This document shows, piece after piece, positions 23,043-31,677 of a stretch of 58,254 nt of DNA. Numbering within the stretch: the stretch's first letter is position 1; each line of letters starts with the position of its first letter. This stretch comes from Streptomyces sp. WAC 04229 (lineage in GTDB: Bacteria > Actinomycetota > Actinomycetes > Streptomycetales > Streptomycetaceae), in the NCBI RefSeq assembly GCF_003947455.1, contig NZ_QHJH01000031.1:1-58254 (forward strand), in the 5' to 3' direction. The position numbers and the translations under genes were made by a program. The notes under the pieces are model-generated. The model did no database searches, was not told the origin of the DNA, and saw nothing but the letters and a program-made list of their open reading frames with translations.

Positions 23043-23879
23043 TCAGGCGCGGGCGGTGTCCGGCCGCAGGAAGGCCAGGACGAGGGAGGTCACCTCGTCG
23101 GGGAACTGGTCGTGCGGGTAGTGTCCGGCGCCCTCGATCATCTCCAGCCGGCCGAGGCCGGACGGCAGGGCGTCGACGATCGCGGCGCCCTCGGCCCGCG
23201 GGTCGGCCCAGTCGGGGTCGAGCGTGCCCATCACGACCAGGACGGGGCAGCGCACGTGGGCCAACTGCGCGCCGGCGTCGCCCGGCGCGCTGCGCCCCAT
23301 GCTCTGGAGTGCCTTCATCCGGCCCGGCTCGCGCAGCGACGCGTCGATACGGCCCAGCCGTTCGGCCCAGTCGGCCGGCTTGGGACCGGGGTAGGCCACG
23401 TCGAGGTACGAGCGCCACAGCCGCAGGCTGCCGAGCACACCGGCACCGGCCAGCCGCAGCATGCCGCGCCGCACGCGCCGCACGCGCAGGTCGCCGAGGC
23501 GGATCGACTGCTTGCGGGTGAACGGCGCCAGCTCGACGACCGAGGTGATCAGCGCGGGCTCCCGGGCGGCCGCGATCGTGGCGGCGCCGCCGGAGATCGA
23601 GTGGCCGACCAGCACGGCCGGGCCGCCCAGGTGCCGGACCAGGGCGAGCAGGTCGGCGGCGATGTCGGTGCGGCTCCAGGCCGGCCAGTCGACGCTGGAC
23701 TCGCCGCAGCCGCGCAGATCGACCGCGGCGACCCGGAACCCGGCCTCCACCAGGGGCGGGACCACGGCACGGTACGCGGCGCGGCTGTCGCCCATGCCGT
23801 GCGCCAGGACGACCAGCGGCCCGGACCCCGACACCTCGTACGCGATCGTGCCGCCGTCGACGGCCAGGTACTCGGTCAT
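23043..23879 (-). CDS. Alpha/beta hydrolase
   Basis: A 278-residue alpha/beta hydrolase. LAHGMGDSRAAYR provides the oxyanion region, VGHSISGGAA the nucleophile serine (near residue 97), and EGAGHYPHDQ the catalytic histidine; the acid is probably in MGTLDPDWADP. It starts at ATG 23879. Two tandem inverted repeats of a TetR-operator kind lie 25-61 bases upstream, so it is likely repressed by a TetR protein not encoded next to it. Natural substrate unknown. Confidence 0.87.
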   Translation of the reverse strand: MTEYLAVDGGTIAYEVSGSGPLVVLAHGMGDSRAAYRAVVPPLVEAGFRVAAVDLRGCGESSVDWPAWSRTDIAADLLALVRHLGGPAVLVGHSISGGAATIAAAREPALITSVVELAPFTRKQSIRLGDLRVRRVRRGMLRLAGAGVLGSLRLWRSYLDVAYPGPKPADWAERLGRIDASLREPGRMKALQSMGRSAPGDAGAQLAHVRCPVLVVMGTLDPDWADPRAEGAAIVDALPSGLGRLEMIEGAGHYPHDQFPDEVTSLVLAFLRPDTARA

Positions 23880-23903
23880 GACACTCCCCGTATCGATCAC
23901 GAT

Positions 23904-23940
23904 GGCTAACGCTGTTAGCCGCAAGCTATCGCTGTTAGCC
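23904..23940. promoter_or_regulatory. Tandem TetR-type operators before the hydrolase gene
   Basis: GGCTAAC-GCT-GTTAGCC (23904-23920) is a perfect 7-bp inverted repeat. AGCTATC-GCT-GTTAGCC (23924-23940) is a degenerate copy 20 bp away. They lie between the hydrolase start and the 3' end of the permease gene. Confidence 0.65.
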
Positions 23941-23963
23941 ACCCATGTCAACGGGAAGCCCGC

Positions 23964-25670
23964 TCAGGCGTCTGCGGGCGACGCCGGCAGTACGTGGACG
24001 CCGGGCCTGTCGGTGCTCAGGCACAGTGAGCAGACGACGGCGCCGTGGGCCTGGCAGGCCGTCACGTCGGGGCGTTCGTAGCGTTCCCCGCACACGTGGC
24101 ACTCGAACGTGACCCCGCTCGGGTTGCCCTCCGGGTCCAGGAGGGGCTCGGCGATGCCGTCGTCGGTGCGCCGCAGGTAGTACCTGCCTCTGGTGACGAC
24201 GGCCATGAGGGGGGTGAGCACGAAGGCGATCACCGCCGCGGCGACGGGGGAGTAGGGCTGCATGGCGTCGCCCAGGACGTGGAAGTACATCGCGATGGAC
24301 AGCCCGGAGGCGGCGACGAAGGACACCACCCCGACCGGGTTCACGGCGTACAGCATGCCGCGCCGGAACTCGGGTGCGCGCGGGGACAGTTCGAGCAGGT
24401 ACTTGTTGACGCCGATGTCGGTGGCCACCGTGACCACCCAGGCGATCGCGCAGTTCGAGTAGAACCCGAGGAGGCTGTTGAGGAAACTGAACATGTCGGC
24501 CTCCATCAACGCGAGGGCGAACCCCAGGTTGACCAGGACGAAGACGAGCCGCCCGGGGTAGTTCCCGGTCACCCGGGTGAAGGAGTTCGTCCAGGCCAGC
24601 GAACCGGAGTAGGCGTTGGTGACGTTGATCTTGATCTGGCTGATCACGACGAGCGCCACCGCCAGCGGCACCACCGTCCAGGACGGCAGCATCGCGTCCA
24701 GCGCGCTCCTGAACTGCTGGATGGGCTCGGTCGCGGTGGCCGGCCCGACCTCGGACAGGACGTACACGGCGAGGAAGACGCCGATGGCCTGCTTGAGCGC
24801 GCCCAGCACCACCCAGCCGGGCCCGGCCATGACGACCGCCGTCCACCAACCGCGCTTGTTGGCCTCGGTCCTGGGCGGCATGAAGCGCAGGTAGTCGATC
24901 TGCTCGCCGATCTGGGCGATGAGCGACAGGCAGACGCCCGCGCCCAGCAGTACCGAAGCGGTGTCGACCCCGCCGTCGCCGTCCGTGCCCGCGTGGGCGA
25001 GGAAGCGGTCGACCGTGCCGGGGTCCGTGGCGACCAGGTAGACCAGCGGCGCGACCATCAGCAGCAGCCAGACGGGGGTGGTCCACACCTGGAGCCTGCT
25101 CAGCGCCTTCATGCCGTAGATCACCAGCGGGATCACCATGACGGTGGAGACCAGATAGCCCAGCCACAGGGGCATCCCCAGGCCGTACTCCAGGCCCTGG
25201 GCCATGATCGACCCTTCCAGGGCGAAGAAGATGAAGGTGAAGCTGGCGAAGATGACACTGGTGAGGACCGACCCGTAGTAGCCGAAGCCGGAGCCGCGGG
25301 TGATCAGATCGAGGTCGATGTTGTAGCGGGCGCCGTAGTAGGCGAGCGGGAAGCCGGTGACGAAGATGACGACGGCGGCCACCGCGATCGCCAGCAGCGC
25401 GTTCCCGGTGCCATGGGTGAGGCCGATGCCCGCGCCGATGGAGAAGTCCGCCATGTAGGCGATCCCGCCCAGTGCGGTGGTGGCCACGACCATCGGGCTC
25501 CAGCGCCGGTAACTGCGCGGCGCGAAGCGCAGGGTGTAGTCCTCCAGGGTCTCCCGTACGGCCTGGTCGGTGCCCGGTCCGGCCTTCCGGCCGGGCTCCG
25601 CTCCGGTGGTCTCCGCCGTGTGCGGCGCCGCGCTCGTCACCGGCGCGTCCTGCGCTCTCGTCGTGTCCAT
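23964..25670 (-). CDS. NCS1-type purine/cytosine permease-like transporter with C-terminal zinc-ribbon
   Basis: A 568-residue transporter of the nucleobase:cation symporter-1 group, with about 12 hydrophobic segments (SIGAGIGLTHGTGNALL, RGSGFGYYGSVLTSVIFASF, NVTNAYSGSLAWTNSF). After the last helix (about residue 495) comes a soluble tail with C524-x2-C527, C539, H542 and C547-x2-C550, a probable zinc-ribbon. This is not part of classical CodB or PucI transporters and suggests a regulatory or sensing function. Similar cysteine tails occur, as I recall, in transporter-linked sensory proteins. It starts at ATG 25670; the substrate is unknown. Confidence 0.85.
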   Translation of the reverse strand: MDTTRAQDAPVTSAAPHTAETTGAEPGRKAGPGTDQAVRETLEDYTLRFAPRSYRRWSPMVVATTALGGIAYMADFSIGAGIGLTHGTGNALLAIAVAAVVIFVTGFPLAYYGARYNIDLDLITRGSGFGYYGSVLTSVIFASFTFIFFALEGSIMAQGLEYGLGMPLWLGYLVSTVMVIPLVIYGMKALSRLQVWTTPVWLLLMVAPLVYLVATDPGTVDRFLAHAGTDGDGGVDTASVLLGAGVCLSLIAQIGEQIDYLRFMPPRTEANKRGWWTAVVMAGPGWVVLGALKQAIGVFLAVYVLSEVGPATATEPIQQFRSALDAMLPSWTVVPLAVALVVISQIKINVTNAYSGSLAWTNSFTRVTGNYPGRLVFVLVNLGFALALMEADMFSFLNSLLGFYSNCAIAWVVTVATDIGVNKYLLELSPRAPEFRRGMLYAVNPVGVVSFVAASGLSIAMYFHVLGDAMQPYSPVAAAVIAFVLTPLMAVVTRGRYYLRRTDDGIAEPLLDPEGNPSGVTFECHVCGERYERPDVTACQAHGAVVCSLCLSTDRPGVHVLPASPADA

Positions 25671-25695
25671 GGCGGACGACCGTAGGTGGGGCGCG

Positions 25696-25986
25696 TTACC
25701 CGTCGCTCACCGCGGCATGACGGCCACGTTTCGCGCCCGCGGGGCGGGGTGCCGGTGGCAGGGCCGGGGCCAGGGGCCGTGCCGCGCGCTCCACCGCCCG
25801 TTCCAGCTCCCGGCGCGGCACACCCGTCTCCTCGGAGAGGGCGGTGATGCCCCGGACCAGTGCGGCGGTGGCGTCGGACCAGACGGCCAGGGCGATGGTG
25901 GCGTTGTCTCCGGAGTTGTTGCGGTAGCGATTCTCTGCCGCCTCGACGGCCAGCTGGAGTTCGACGAGGCGTCTCGGGATGTCCAT
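25696..25986 (-). CDS. Small hypothetical protein
   Basis: A 96-residue soluble protein, largely helical (PRRLVELQLAVEAAENRYRN, LVRGITALSEETGVPRRELERAVERAA), followed by a proline/alanine-rich tail. Start ATG 25986; stop 25 bases before the permease start, so the two may be co-transcribed. No family recognised. The leucine/glutamate pattern suggests a short coiled coil or helical hairpin. Confidence 0.6.
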   Translation of the reverse strand: MDIPRRLVELQLAVEAAENRYRNNSGDNATIALAVWSDATAALVRGITALSEETGVPRRELERAVERAARPLAPALPPAPRPAGAKRGRHAAVSDG

Positions 25987-26050
25987 GGTCGCAGAGCCTA
26001 GAAGGGCGGGTCGCGGCGCTCAGTGTCTCGTCGAGCGCCCTTGAGCAGCG

Positions 26051-26076
26051 GTGAGGGCAAGGATTTCTGCCCTCAC
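26051..26076 (-). terminator. Hairpin after the lacI-family gene
   Basis: GTGAGGGCA and TGCCCTCAC form a perfect 9-bp stem with an eight-base loop, 16-41 bases past the LacI stop. Likely rho-independent-like terminator, without a clear T-run as is usual in Streptomyces. Confidence 0.5.
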
Positions 26077-26091
26077 GATCATGCGGACGGC

Positions 26092-27135
26092 TCAGGCGCG
26101 GACCGCGTGACACCCGCCCAGGGTGGATTCCCTGGCCTCCAGCCAGTGCGGCGCCACATGAACCTCGAACGGCAGCGGTGCCTGCGACCGTATCCGCGCC
26201 GCCAGGCACTTGACGGCCAGTGCGGCGATGGCCGCCTTGTCGGGGACCACGGAGGTGAGGGACGGGGTGCTGTACCGCGCCTCCTCGGATCCGTCGATGC
26301 CGGCCACCGCCACGTCGCCGGGGATGTCCAGGCCGGCCTCGTGCAACGCGCGTAACGCGCCGACCGCCAGCAGGTCGCTGAAGCAGAAGACGGCGTCGGG
26401 CCGTTCGGCGGCGGGCAGGGAGGCGAGGGAGCGCATCGCCAGCAGGCCGTTGCGGCGGTCGAACTCCTCCACCCGGGGCGCCAGTCGCGGGTCGAAGGGC
26501 AGTCCGGCGGCGTGCAGGGCCTGCTGGTACCCCTCGAGGCGCTGCCGGCTGGTCGCCGAGCCCTGGTGGTCCACCCCGATCGCCGCGATCCGGCCCCGCC
26601 CCAGCCCGATCAGGTGGGCCGTGATGTCACGGGCCGCGGCGACGTTGTCGATGAGGACGTGGTCGGCGACGACCCGGTCCCGTCCGTAGGTGCGCTCACC
26701 GAGCAGGACCAGCGGGAACTCGTCCGTGACGGTGGCGAGTTCGTCGGGGGTGACCCGCAGTGGGGAGAGGATCACACCGTCGAGCAGCGACGCGCCCACC
26801 CCGTTGGCCAGACGCAGCTCCTCCGCGGTGTCCCCCAGCGACTCCTCCGTCAGGACGGTCAGGCCCAGCAGGGTGGCCTCCCTGCGCACGTGGTGGGCGA
26901 GTTCGGCGAAGTACGGAGTGGCCAGCTCGGGGACGACCAGGGCGATCAGACCGCTGCGGCCCGTACGGAGCCTGCGGGCCGAGGGGTTGGGCCGGTAGCC
27001 GAGTTCGTCCACCGCCCGCAGCACCCGCGAACGGGTCGCGTCCGACACTCGCGGGACGCCGCGTACAACGTTGGACACCGTCTTGATCGAAACCCCTGCG
27101 CGCTCCGCCACGTCCTTGAGTGTCGCCGCGGCCAC
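26092..27135 (-). CDS. LacI-family transcriptional regulator
   Basis: A 347-residue LacI/GalR repressor. The N-terminal helix-turn-helix TLKDVAERAGVSIKTVSNVV and the hinge NPSARRLRTGRS are textbook, followed by a periplasmic-binding-like sugar domain (LIALVVPELATPYFAEL; VFCFSDLLAVGALRAL; VAGIDGSEEARYSTPSLTSV). GTG 27135 is the start. It is divergent from the carbohydrate operon starting at 27395. LacI-type palindromes in the intergenic region support its role as local repressor, with an operon-derived sugar as inducer. Confidence 0.94.
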   Translation of the reverse strand: MAAATLKDVAERAGVSIKTVSNVVRGVPRVSDATRSRVLRAVDELGYRPNPSARRLRTGRSGLIALVVPELATPYFAELAHHVRREATLLGLTVLTEESLGDTAEELRLANGVGASLLDGVILSPLRVTPDELATVTDEFPLVLLGERTYGRDRVVADHVLIDNVAAARDITAHLIGLGRGRIAAIGVDHQGSATSRQRLEGYQQALHAAGLPFDPRLAPRVEEFDRRNGLLAMRSLASLPAAERPDAVFCFSDLLAVGALRALHEAGLDIPGDVAVAGIDGSEEARYSTPSLTSVVPDKAAIAALAVKCLAARIRSQAPLPFEVHVAPHWLEARESTLGGCHAVRA

Positions 27136-27274
27136 TGTCCGTCCCCCTCATCCAGGTTTTCGCAGATTATGCACCCACCGACCCCACTTGTCAGGACGCG
27201 GTAAACGGCGTCGAGCCTTTTCCGCACAGAGGGTTGACCTTGCGGACGCACGGCGGTTACAACGTTGGAACACG

Positions 27275-27292
27275 GTAGCAAGCGGTTGCTAC
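27275..27292. promoter_or_regulatory. LacI-type operator before the carbohydrate operon
   Basis: GTAGCAAGCGGTTGCTAC: eight of nine base pairs are symmetric around a central CG, the normal LacI-family pattern. It lies about 100 bases before the first operon gene. A second short palindrome, CAACGTTG, lies just upstream at 27260-27267. Confidence 0.65.
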
Positions 27293-27394
27293 GAACGGGT
27301 TGCCGCCCGGTGATCCGAATCCGGGGCCGCCCCACATCAGCACATCACCCCTGTGCCCGCAGTGCTCGCCCGTCCGGCTCACGAGAGGGTCCGC

Positions 27395-28543
27395 ATGTCT
27401 TCGCACGTTTCGCCCGCACCCCTGCGTACGGCGGTGGTCGGTACGGGATCCATCGCGCGGTCCAGTCATCTGCCCGCCCTGCAGAAACTGGCCGCCGACG
27501 GCGAAGTGGAGATCGTGGCCGCGGTGGACGTGAACGGCGACGCCGCGCACGCGTTCGCCGACGAGTACGGGATCGCGCACGCGTCCACCGACATCGACGC
27601 CATGCTGGCCGAGGTGCGTCCCGATCTCGTCGTGCTGTGCACCCCGCCCGCCGTGCACCGGGACCAGTCCGTGGCCGCGCTCCGGGCCGGTGCCTGGGTG
27701 TGGTGCGAGAAGCCGCCCTGCCCCTCGCTGGCCGACTACGACGCCGTCGAGGCGGCCGAGTCGGGAGACGACGCGGCGCCGTACGCCTCCATCGTGTTCC
27801 AGCACCGCTTCGGTTCGGGCGCACGGCACGTCCGTGCCCTGCTGCGCGGCGGGGCGCTGGGCCGGCCGCTGGTGGCCCACTGCCAGACCACCTGGTACCG
27901 CGACAAGGCCTACTACGCGGTGCCGTGGCGGGGCCGTTGGGCCACCGAGGGCGGCGGGCCGGCCATGGGCCACGGCATCCACCAGACCGACCTGCTCCTC
28001 GACCTGATGGGCCCGTGGACCGAGCTGCGCGGCATGGCGGCCCGGCTCGTGCACGACGTGGAGACCGAGGACGTCTCCACCGCCCTGGTGCGCTTCGCCG
28101 ACGGAGCCGTCGCCACCCTCGTCAACAGCGTGCTGAGCCCCGACGAGGTCAGCCGGATACGCATCGACTGCGAACTGGCCACGGTCGAGGTCACCCACCT
28201 GTACGGCTACCGCAACGCCGACTGGCGCATCATCCCCGCGCCCGGCGTCCCCGAGGAGACCGCGGCGGCCTGGCGCGACTTCGGCGCCGACGAACCCAGT
28301 TCGCACCTGGCCCAGCTGCGCGTCCTGGTCGACGACATCAGGAACGGCCGGCGCCACGCGACCAGCGGCGCGGGCGGCCGCCGCACGCTGGAGCTGATCA
28401 CCGCCCTGTACAAGTCGGCGTTCACCGACACGACCGTGCGCGCGGGCGACATCGGCCCCGGCGACCCGTACTACACCGAACTGCACGGCGGCGCCCCGGG
28501 CTGGGCGCCGGCCGGTACCCGCGAGGAAGAGGACCACGCATGA
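27395..28543 (+). CDS. Gfo/Idh/MocA-family oxidoreductase
   Basis: A 382-residue NAD(P)-dependent dehydrogenase of the glucose-fructose oxidoreductase/inositol dehydrogenase family. The Rossmann motif VVGTGSIARSSHLPAL is at the N-terminus, and the catalytic-lysine region is CEKPPCPSLADYD. MGHGIHQTDLLLDLMGPW carries the usual histidine and aspartate of the second domain. ATG 27395 follows GAGAGGG. It is first in the operon and overlaps the next gene as ATGA. It probably oxidises a sugar or polyol imported by the ABC system downstream. Confidence 0.92.
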   Translation: MSSHVSPAPLRTAVVGTGSIARSSHLPALQKLAADGEVEIVAAVDVNGDAAHAFADEYGIAHASTDIDAMLAEVRPDLVVLCTPPAVHRDQSVAALRAGAWVWCEKPPCPSLADYDAVEAAESGDDAAPYASIVFQHRFGSGARHVRALLRGGALGRPLVAHCQTTWYRDKAYYAVPWRGRWATEGGGPAMGHGIHQTDLLLDLMGPWTELRGMAARLVHDVETEDVSTALVRFADGAVATLVNSVLSPDEVSRIRIDCELATVEVTHLYGYRNADWRIIPAPGVPEETAAAWRDFGADEPSSHLAQLRVLVDDIRNGRRHATSGAGGRRTLELITALYKSAFTDTTVRAGDIGPGDPYYTELHGGAPGWAPAGTREEEDHA

Positions 28544-29472
28544 CGCTCTCACTGACCCACGTCCACGGCGACCGGATCACCGTGGCCCATGGGGAGGACG
28601 GCACCGAGCTGTTCTCGTACGTGTACCGGCCCGAGGCCGGCTGGGAGGCGCCGAAGCCGTACCTGCACCCGGTCCGCACCCTCTCCGGAGGGCTCGTCAC
28701 CGACTACCGTCCCAACGACCACCGCTGGCACAAGGGACTCCAGCTCACCGCCTCCCACCTGTCGGGCCAGAACCTGTGGGGCGGCAACACCTACGTGCAC
28801 GGCGACGGGTACCTCGCCCTGCCCGAGAAGGTCGGCTCGATGGCCCACGTGTCCTTCGAGGAGGTCGGCGCCTCCGGCGACCGCGCCGTCATCGCCGAGC
28901 GGCTGACCTGGCACCCGCACGACGGCGGACTGTGGGCCGAGGAGGAGCGCCGCGTCGAGGTGCGCGACGTCGACACCGGGACCGGCAGCTGGACGCTCAC
29001 CTGGACGTCGGCGGTGACCAACCGGCGGGACGAGGACCTGCGGTTCGGCAGCCCCACCACCCACGGCCGCCCCGCCGCCGGATACACCGGCCTCTTCTGG
29101 CGCGGCCCCCGCGCCTTCCGGGGCGGCCGGGTCTTCACCGCCGAGTCCGCCGATTCCGCCGACGGCGACCTGATGGGCACCCAGGCCCCGTGGCTCGCCT
29201 ACGTCGGCGAGCACGACGGACGGGACGGCCACGCCACGGTCGTCTTCGAACACGCGCCCTCCAACGACCACTCGGGCGAGAAGGGCACGCACCCGGCGCA
29301 CTGGTTCGTGCGCAGCGACCCGTTCGCCGCGGTCGCCCCGTCCTGGGCGTTCCACGAGGAGCTGGTCCTGCCGCCCGGCGAGACGCTCGCCCGCGCCTAC
29401 CGCGTGGTCGTCGCCGACGGCGCCTGGGACCGCGCACAGGTGGCCGCACACCTGGAGGGACTCACGTGGTGA
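28540..29472 (+). CDS. PmoA-family protein (DUF6807)
   Basis: A 310-residue soluble protein of the PmoA-like (DUF6807) family, despite the name unrelated to methane oxidation in this setting. VRTLSGGLVTDYRPNDHRWH with HKGL, LWGGNTYV and the late HPAHWFVRSDPF are its conserved blocks; the histidines suggest a carbohydrate- or metal-binding beta-sandwich fold. Family members cluster with Gfo/Idh/MocA enzymes and sugar transporters, as here. The ATG overlaps the previous stop by four bases. Confidence 0.82.
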   Translation: MTLSLTHVHGDRITVAHGEDGTELFSYVYRPEAGWEAPKPYLHPVRTLSGGLVTDYRPNDHRWHKGLQLTASHLSGQNLWGGNTYVHGDGYLALPEKVGSMAHVSFEEVGASGDRAVIAERLTWHPHDGGLWAEEERRVEVRDVDTGTGSWTLTWTSAVTNRRDEDLRFGSPTTHGRPAAGYTGLFWRGPRAFRGGRVFTAESADSADGDLMGTQAPWLAYVGEHDGRDGHATVVFEHAPSNDHSGEKGTHPAHWFVRSDPFAAVAPSWAFHEELVLPPGETLARAYRVVVADGAWDRAQVAAHLEGLTW

Positions 29473-30194
29473 GCACGGCGTACGACGGCTTCCCCGGCGC
29501 GGTGGGCGTCTCCCGCCTGACCGTGTACGACTGGCCGACCGTCGAGGGCCTGCCCGGCGGAGGCACCCCGCACCTCCACCTCACGTGCACCGAGGGGTAC
29601 GTGGTCACGGCGGGCCGGGGGGCGGTGCAGACCCTCACCACCTCGGGTTTCCGGGAGACCCCGCTGGAGCCCGGCACGGTGGCCTGGTTCACGCCCGGCA
29701 CGATCCACCGCCTGCTCAACGACGGAGGTCTCGAGATCACCGTCGTGATGCAGAACAGCGGACTGCCCGAGGCGGGCGACGCGGTGCTCACCCTGCCCCA
29801 GGACCTGCTCACCGACCCCGGCACGTACGCCGACGCCGTCCGCATCCCCGCCGACGCCCCCGAGGCCGAGCAGGCGCGGATCGCCCGCGCCCGCCGTGAT
29901 CTGGCGACGCGGCGCTTCCTGGAGTTGCGCGAGGCGGCCGAGAAGGGCGACCCGGAGCCCCTGGCCGCGTTCCAGCGGGCGGCGGCCGACCTGGTGCGGC
30001 CCCGCCTGGACGACTGGGAACAGCGCTGGCTCGACGGCGCCCATGCCGCCGCCGAGGCCACCCGGGCCCAACTCGACGCACTGCGCGGCAAGGACGACGG
30101 GCACCTGGCCGAGGCCCGGGTGTCCGCCACCGGCCCGAGGGCGAGCGGCCGCTTCGGCATGTGCGGCCGGCTGGCCGTCTACCCCGGCATCTGA
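29469..30194 (+). CDS. Cupin-domain protein
   Basis: A 241-residue protein with an N-terminal cupin barrel (PHLHLTCTEGYVVTAGRG, then WFTPGTIHRLLNDGG as second motif), giving histidine ligands for a metal. The C-terminal half is helical and charged and has no recognised domain. Two overlapping GTG codons are possible; GTG 29469 gives the common four-base overlap with the previous gene. By context it is likely an isomerase or epimerase-type sugar enzyme, or a ligand sensor; neither is proven. Confidence 0.8.
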   Translation: MSTAYDGFPGAVGVSRLTVYDWPTVEGLPGGGTPHLHLTCTEGYVVTAGRGAVQTLTTSGFRETPLEPGTVAWFTPGTIHRLLNDGGLEITVVMQNSGLPEAGDAVLTLPQDLLTDPGTYADAVRIPADAPEAEQARIARARRDLATRRFLELREAAEKGDPEPLAAFQRAAADLVRPRLDDWEQRWLDGAHAAAEATRAQLDALRGKDDGHLAEARVSATGPRASGRFGMCGRLAVYPGI

Positions 30195-30210
30195 CCGGGC
30201 ACCCACCCCG

Positions 30211-30261
30211 GCGTCCCACCGGCCGCCTCCTCCGGCGCGTCCCACCGGCCGCCCCCTCCGG
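30211..30261 (+). repeat. Two tandem 26-bp units between cupin and lipoprotein genes
   Basis: Units start at 30211 and 30237 (each begins GCGTCCCACCGGCCGCC) and differ by one base in 25. A partial third unit starts at 30261. They fill most of the 142-base spacer. Replication slippage is a likely origin; a role is not evident. Confidence 0.6.
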
Positions 30262-30336
30262 CGTCCCGGCGGACCCGGCCACGCCGCCCCGCCGCCGCCC
30301 TCGTCCATCCGTCCTCGCAACCCTGGGAAGTCACCC

Positions 30337-31677
30337 ATGCCCGAGCCCCGAAGCGGCCGGCGCCGGCCTCTGAGCCGCCGGGCCGTCCTGGCGGCCGCCG
30401 CCGTCGGTCTCAGCACCGCACTGACGGCATCGCTCAGCGCGTGCTCCCCCTCCTCCGACGACGTGTCGTCCGGCGGCGTCACCCTCACGTTCTCCTGGTG
30501 GGGCAACGACGACCGCGCCGCACGCACCAAGAAGGCGGTGGAGCTGTTCGAGAAGGAACACCCCGGCGTCGAGGTCCGCACCTCCAACGCGGACTTCGGC
30601 TCGTACATGCAGAAGCTGGCCACCCAGGCGGCGGGCGGCGGCATCCCGGACGTGGCCCAGCTCGACTACCGGCAGATCTCCCAGTACGCGGGCGGCGGCG
30701 CGCTCCTGCCGCTGGGCGAGGCCGTCGCGAACGGCACGATCCGCACCTCCGAGATGGACGAGGAGTTCGTCCGCACGGGCACGTTCGAGGGCAAGCAGTA
30801 CGCCCTGCCGATGGGCCGCGGCATCACCGGCTACGCCTACGACTCCACCGTCTACCGGAAAGCCGGCATCCCCACCCCGCAGCCCGGCTGGACCTGGCAG
30901 GAGTGGGCGCAGGCCAACCGGAAGATCGCCGCCCTGGGGCTGAAGTCCCCCGACGGACGCGACATGGTGGGCGCCAACGACAACGGTGTCAACGAGGACA
31001 TCTTCGAGGACTGGCTGCGCAGCCGCGGCGGAAAGCTCTACAAGAGCCAGACCGAACTCGGGTTCACCGAGGACGACCTCACCGAGTTCTGGACCTTCTG
31101 CGACGAGCTGCGCGAGGAAGGTGTCGTCGCCGAGGCCAAGGACACCTCGCAGGCCAGCACCACCGAGCTGTCGCCCATGGGCCGCGGGCTCGCCGCCGCC
31201 GACTTCACCTGGGACGCGCCCTTCCCCGGGTACCCCGCACTCCTCGGCGACCAGGTCCACTTCGCGCCCGTCCCCACCGCCGACGGGCGCCAGGGCGCGT
31301 ACTTCAAGCCCTCGATGCTCCTCGGGGTCGGGGCCAACAGTGAACATCCGAAGGAGGCAGCCGAGTTGGTCGACTTCCTGCTCAACGACGAGCGGGCCGG
31401 CGACATCCTCGGCTTCACCCGCTCCACACCCCCCAACCGGACGATCGCCGCCCGCGTCGCCAAGACCCTCGACGGCGCGGAGAAGGAGATCTACGAGTAC
31501 GCGCAGAAGATGGAGAAGTACGGTCTGGACGCCCCGCCCCCCGCACCGCCGCGGGGGGACGTCGCCATCCAGACCGCGTTCAAGCGGGCCTACCACCGCG
31601 TGATGTACGAACTGACCTCGCCGCGCGAGGCGGCGCGGGAATTCATCGACGAGGCCGAACGGGAGCTGCGGTCATGA
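30337..31677 (+). CDS. Sugar ABC transporter substrate-binding lipoprotein
   Basis: A 446-residue extracellular solute-binding protein (family 1). The N-terminus is twin-arginine-rich (RRRPLSRRAVLAAAAVGLS) and ends in a lipobox LSAC, so it is probably Tat-exported and lipid-anchored. TLTFSWWGNDDRAARTKKAV and FEKEHPGVEVRTSNADF are typical of CUT1 sugar-binding proteins. ATG 30337 begins after a repeat-bearing spacer; its stop overlaps the first permease as ATGA. It delivers an oligosaccharide or sugar derivative to the two permeases downstream. Confidence 0.93.
   Translation: MPEPRSGRRRPLSRRAVLAAAAVGLSTALTASLSACSPSSDDVSSGGVTLTFSWWGNDDRAARTKKAVELFEKEHPGVEVRTSNADFGSYMQKLATQAAGGGIPDVAQLDYRQISQYAGGGALLPLGEAVANGTIRTSEMDEEFVRTGTFEGKQYALPMGRGITGYAYDSTVYRKAGIPTPQPGWTWQEWAQANRKIAALGLKSPDGRDMVGANDNGVNEDIFEDWLRSRGGKLYKSQTELGFTEDDLTEFWTFCDELREEGVVAEAKDTSQASTTELSPMGRGLAAADFTWDAPFPGYPALLGDQVHFAPVPTADGRQGAYFKPSMLLGVGANSEHPKEAAELVDFLLNDERAGDILGFTRSTPPNRTIAARVAKTLDGAEKEIYEYAQKMEKYGLDAPPPAPPRGDVAIQTAFKRAYHRVMYELTSPREAAREFIDEAERELRS

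Noticed and set aside
27064..27075. TACAACGTTGGA copy inside the lacI-family gene
   Set aside because: It encodes the conserved VSNVV of the DNA-binding helix and so is explained by coding constraint; only the intergenic copy is considered.
30211..30261. CRISPR-like direct repeats
   Set aside because: Only two abutting units without spacers; a simple tandem duplication.
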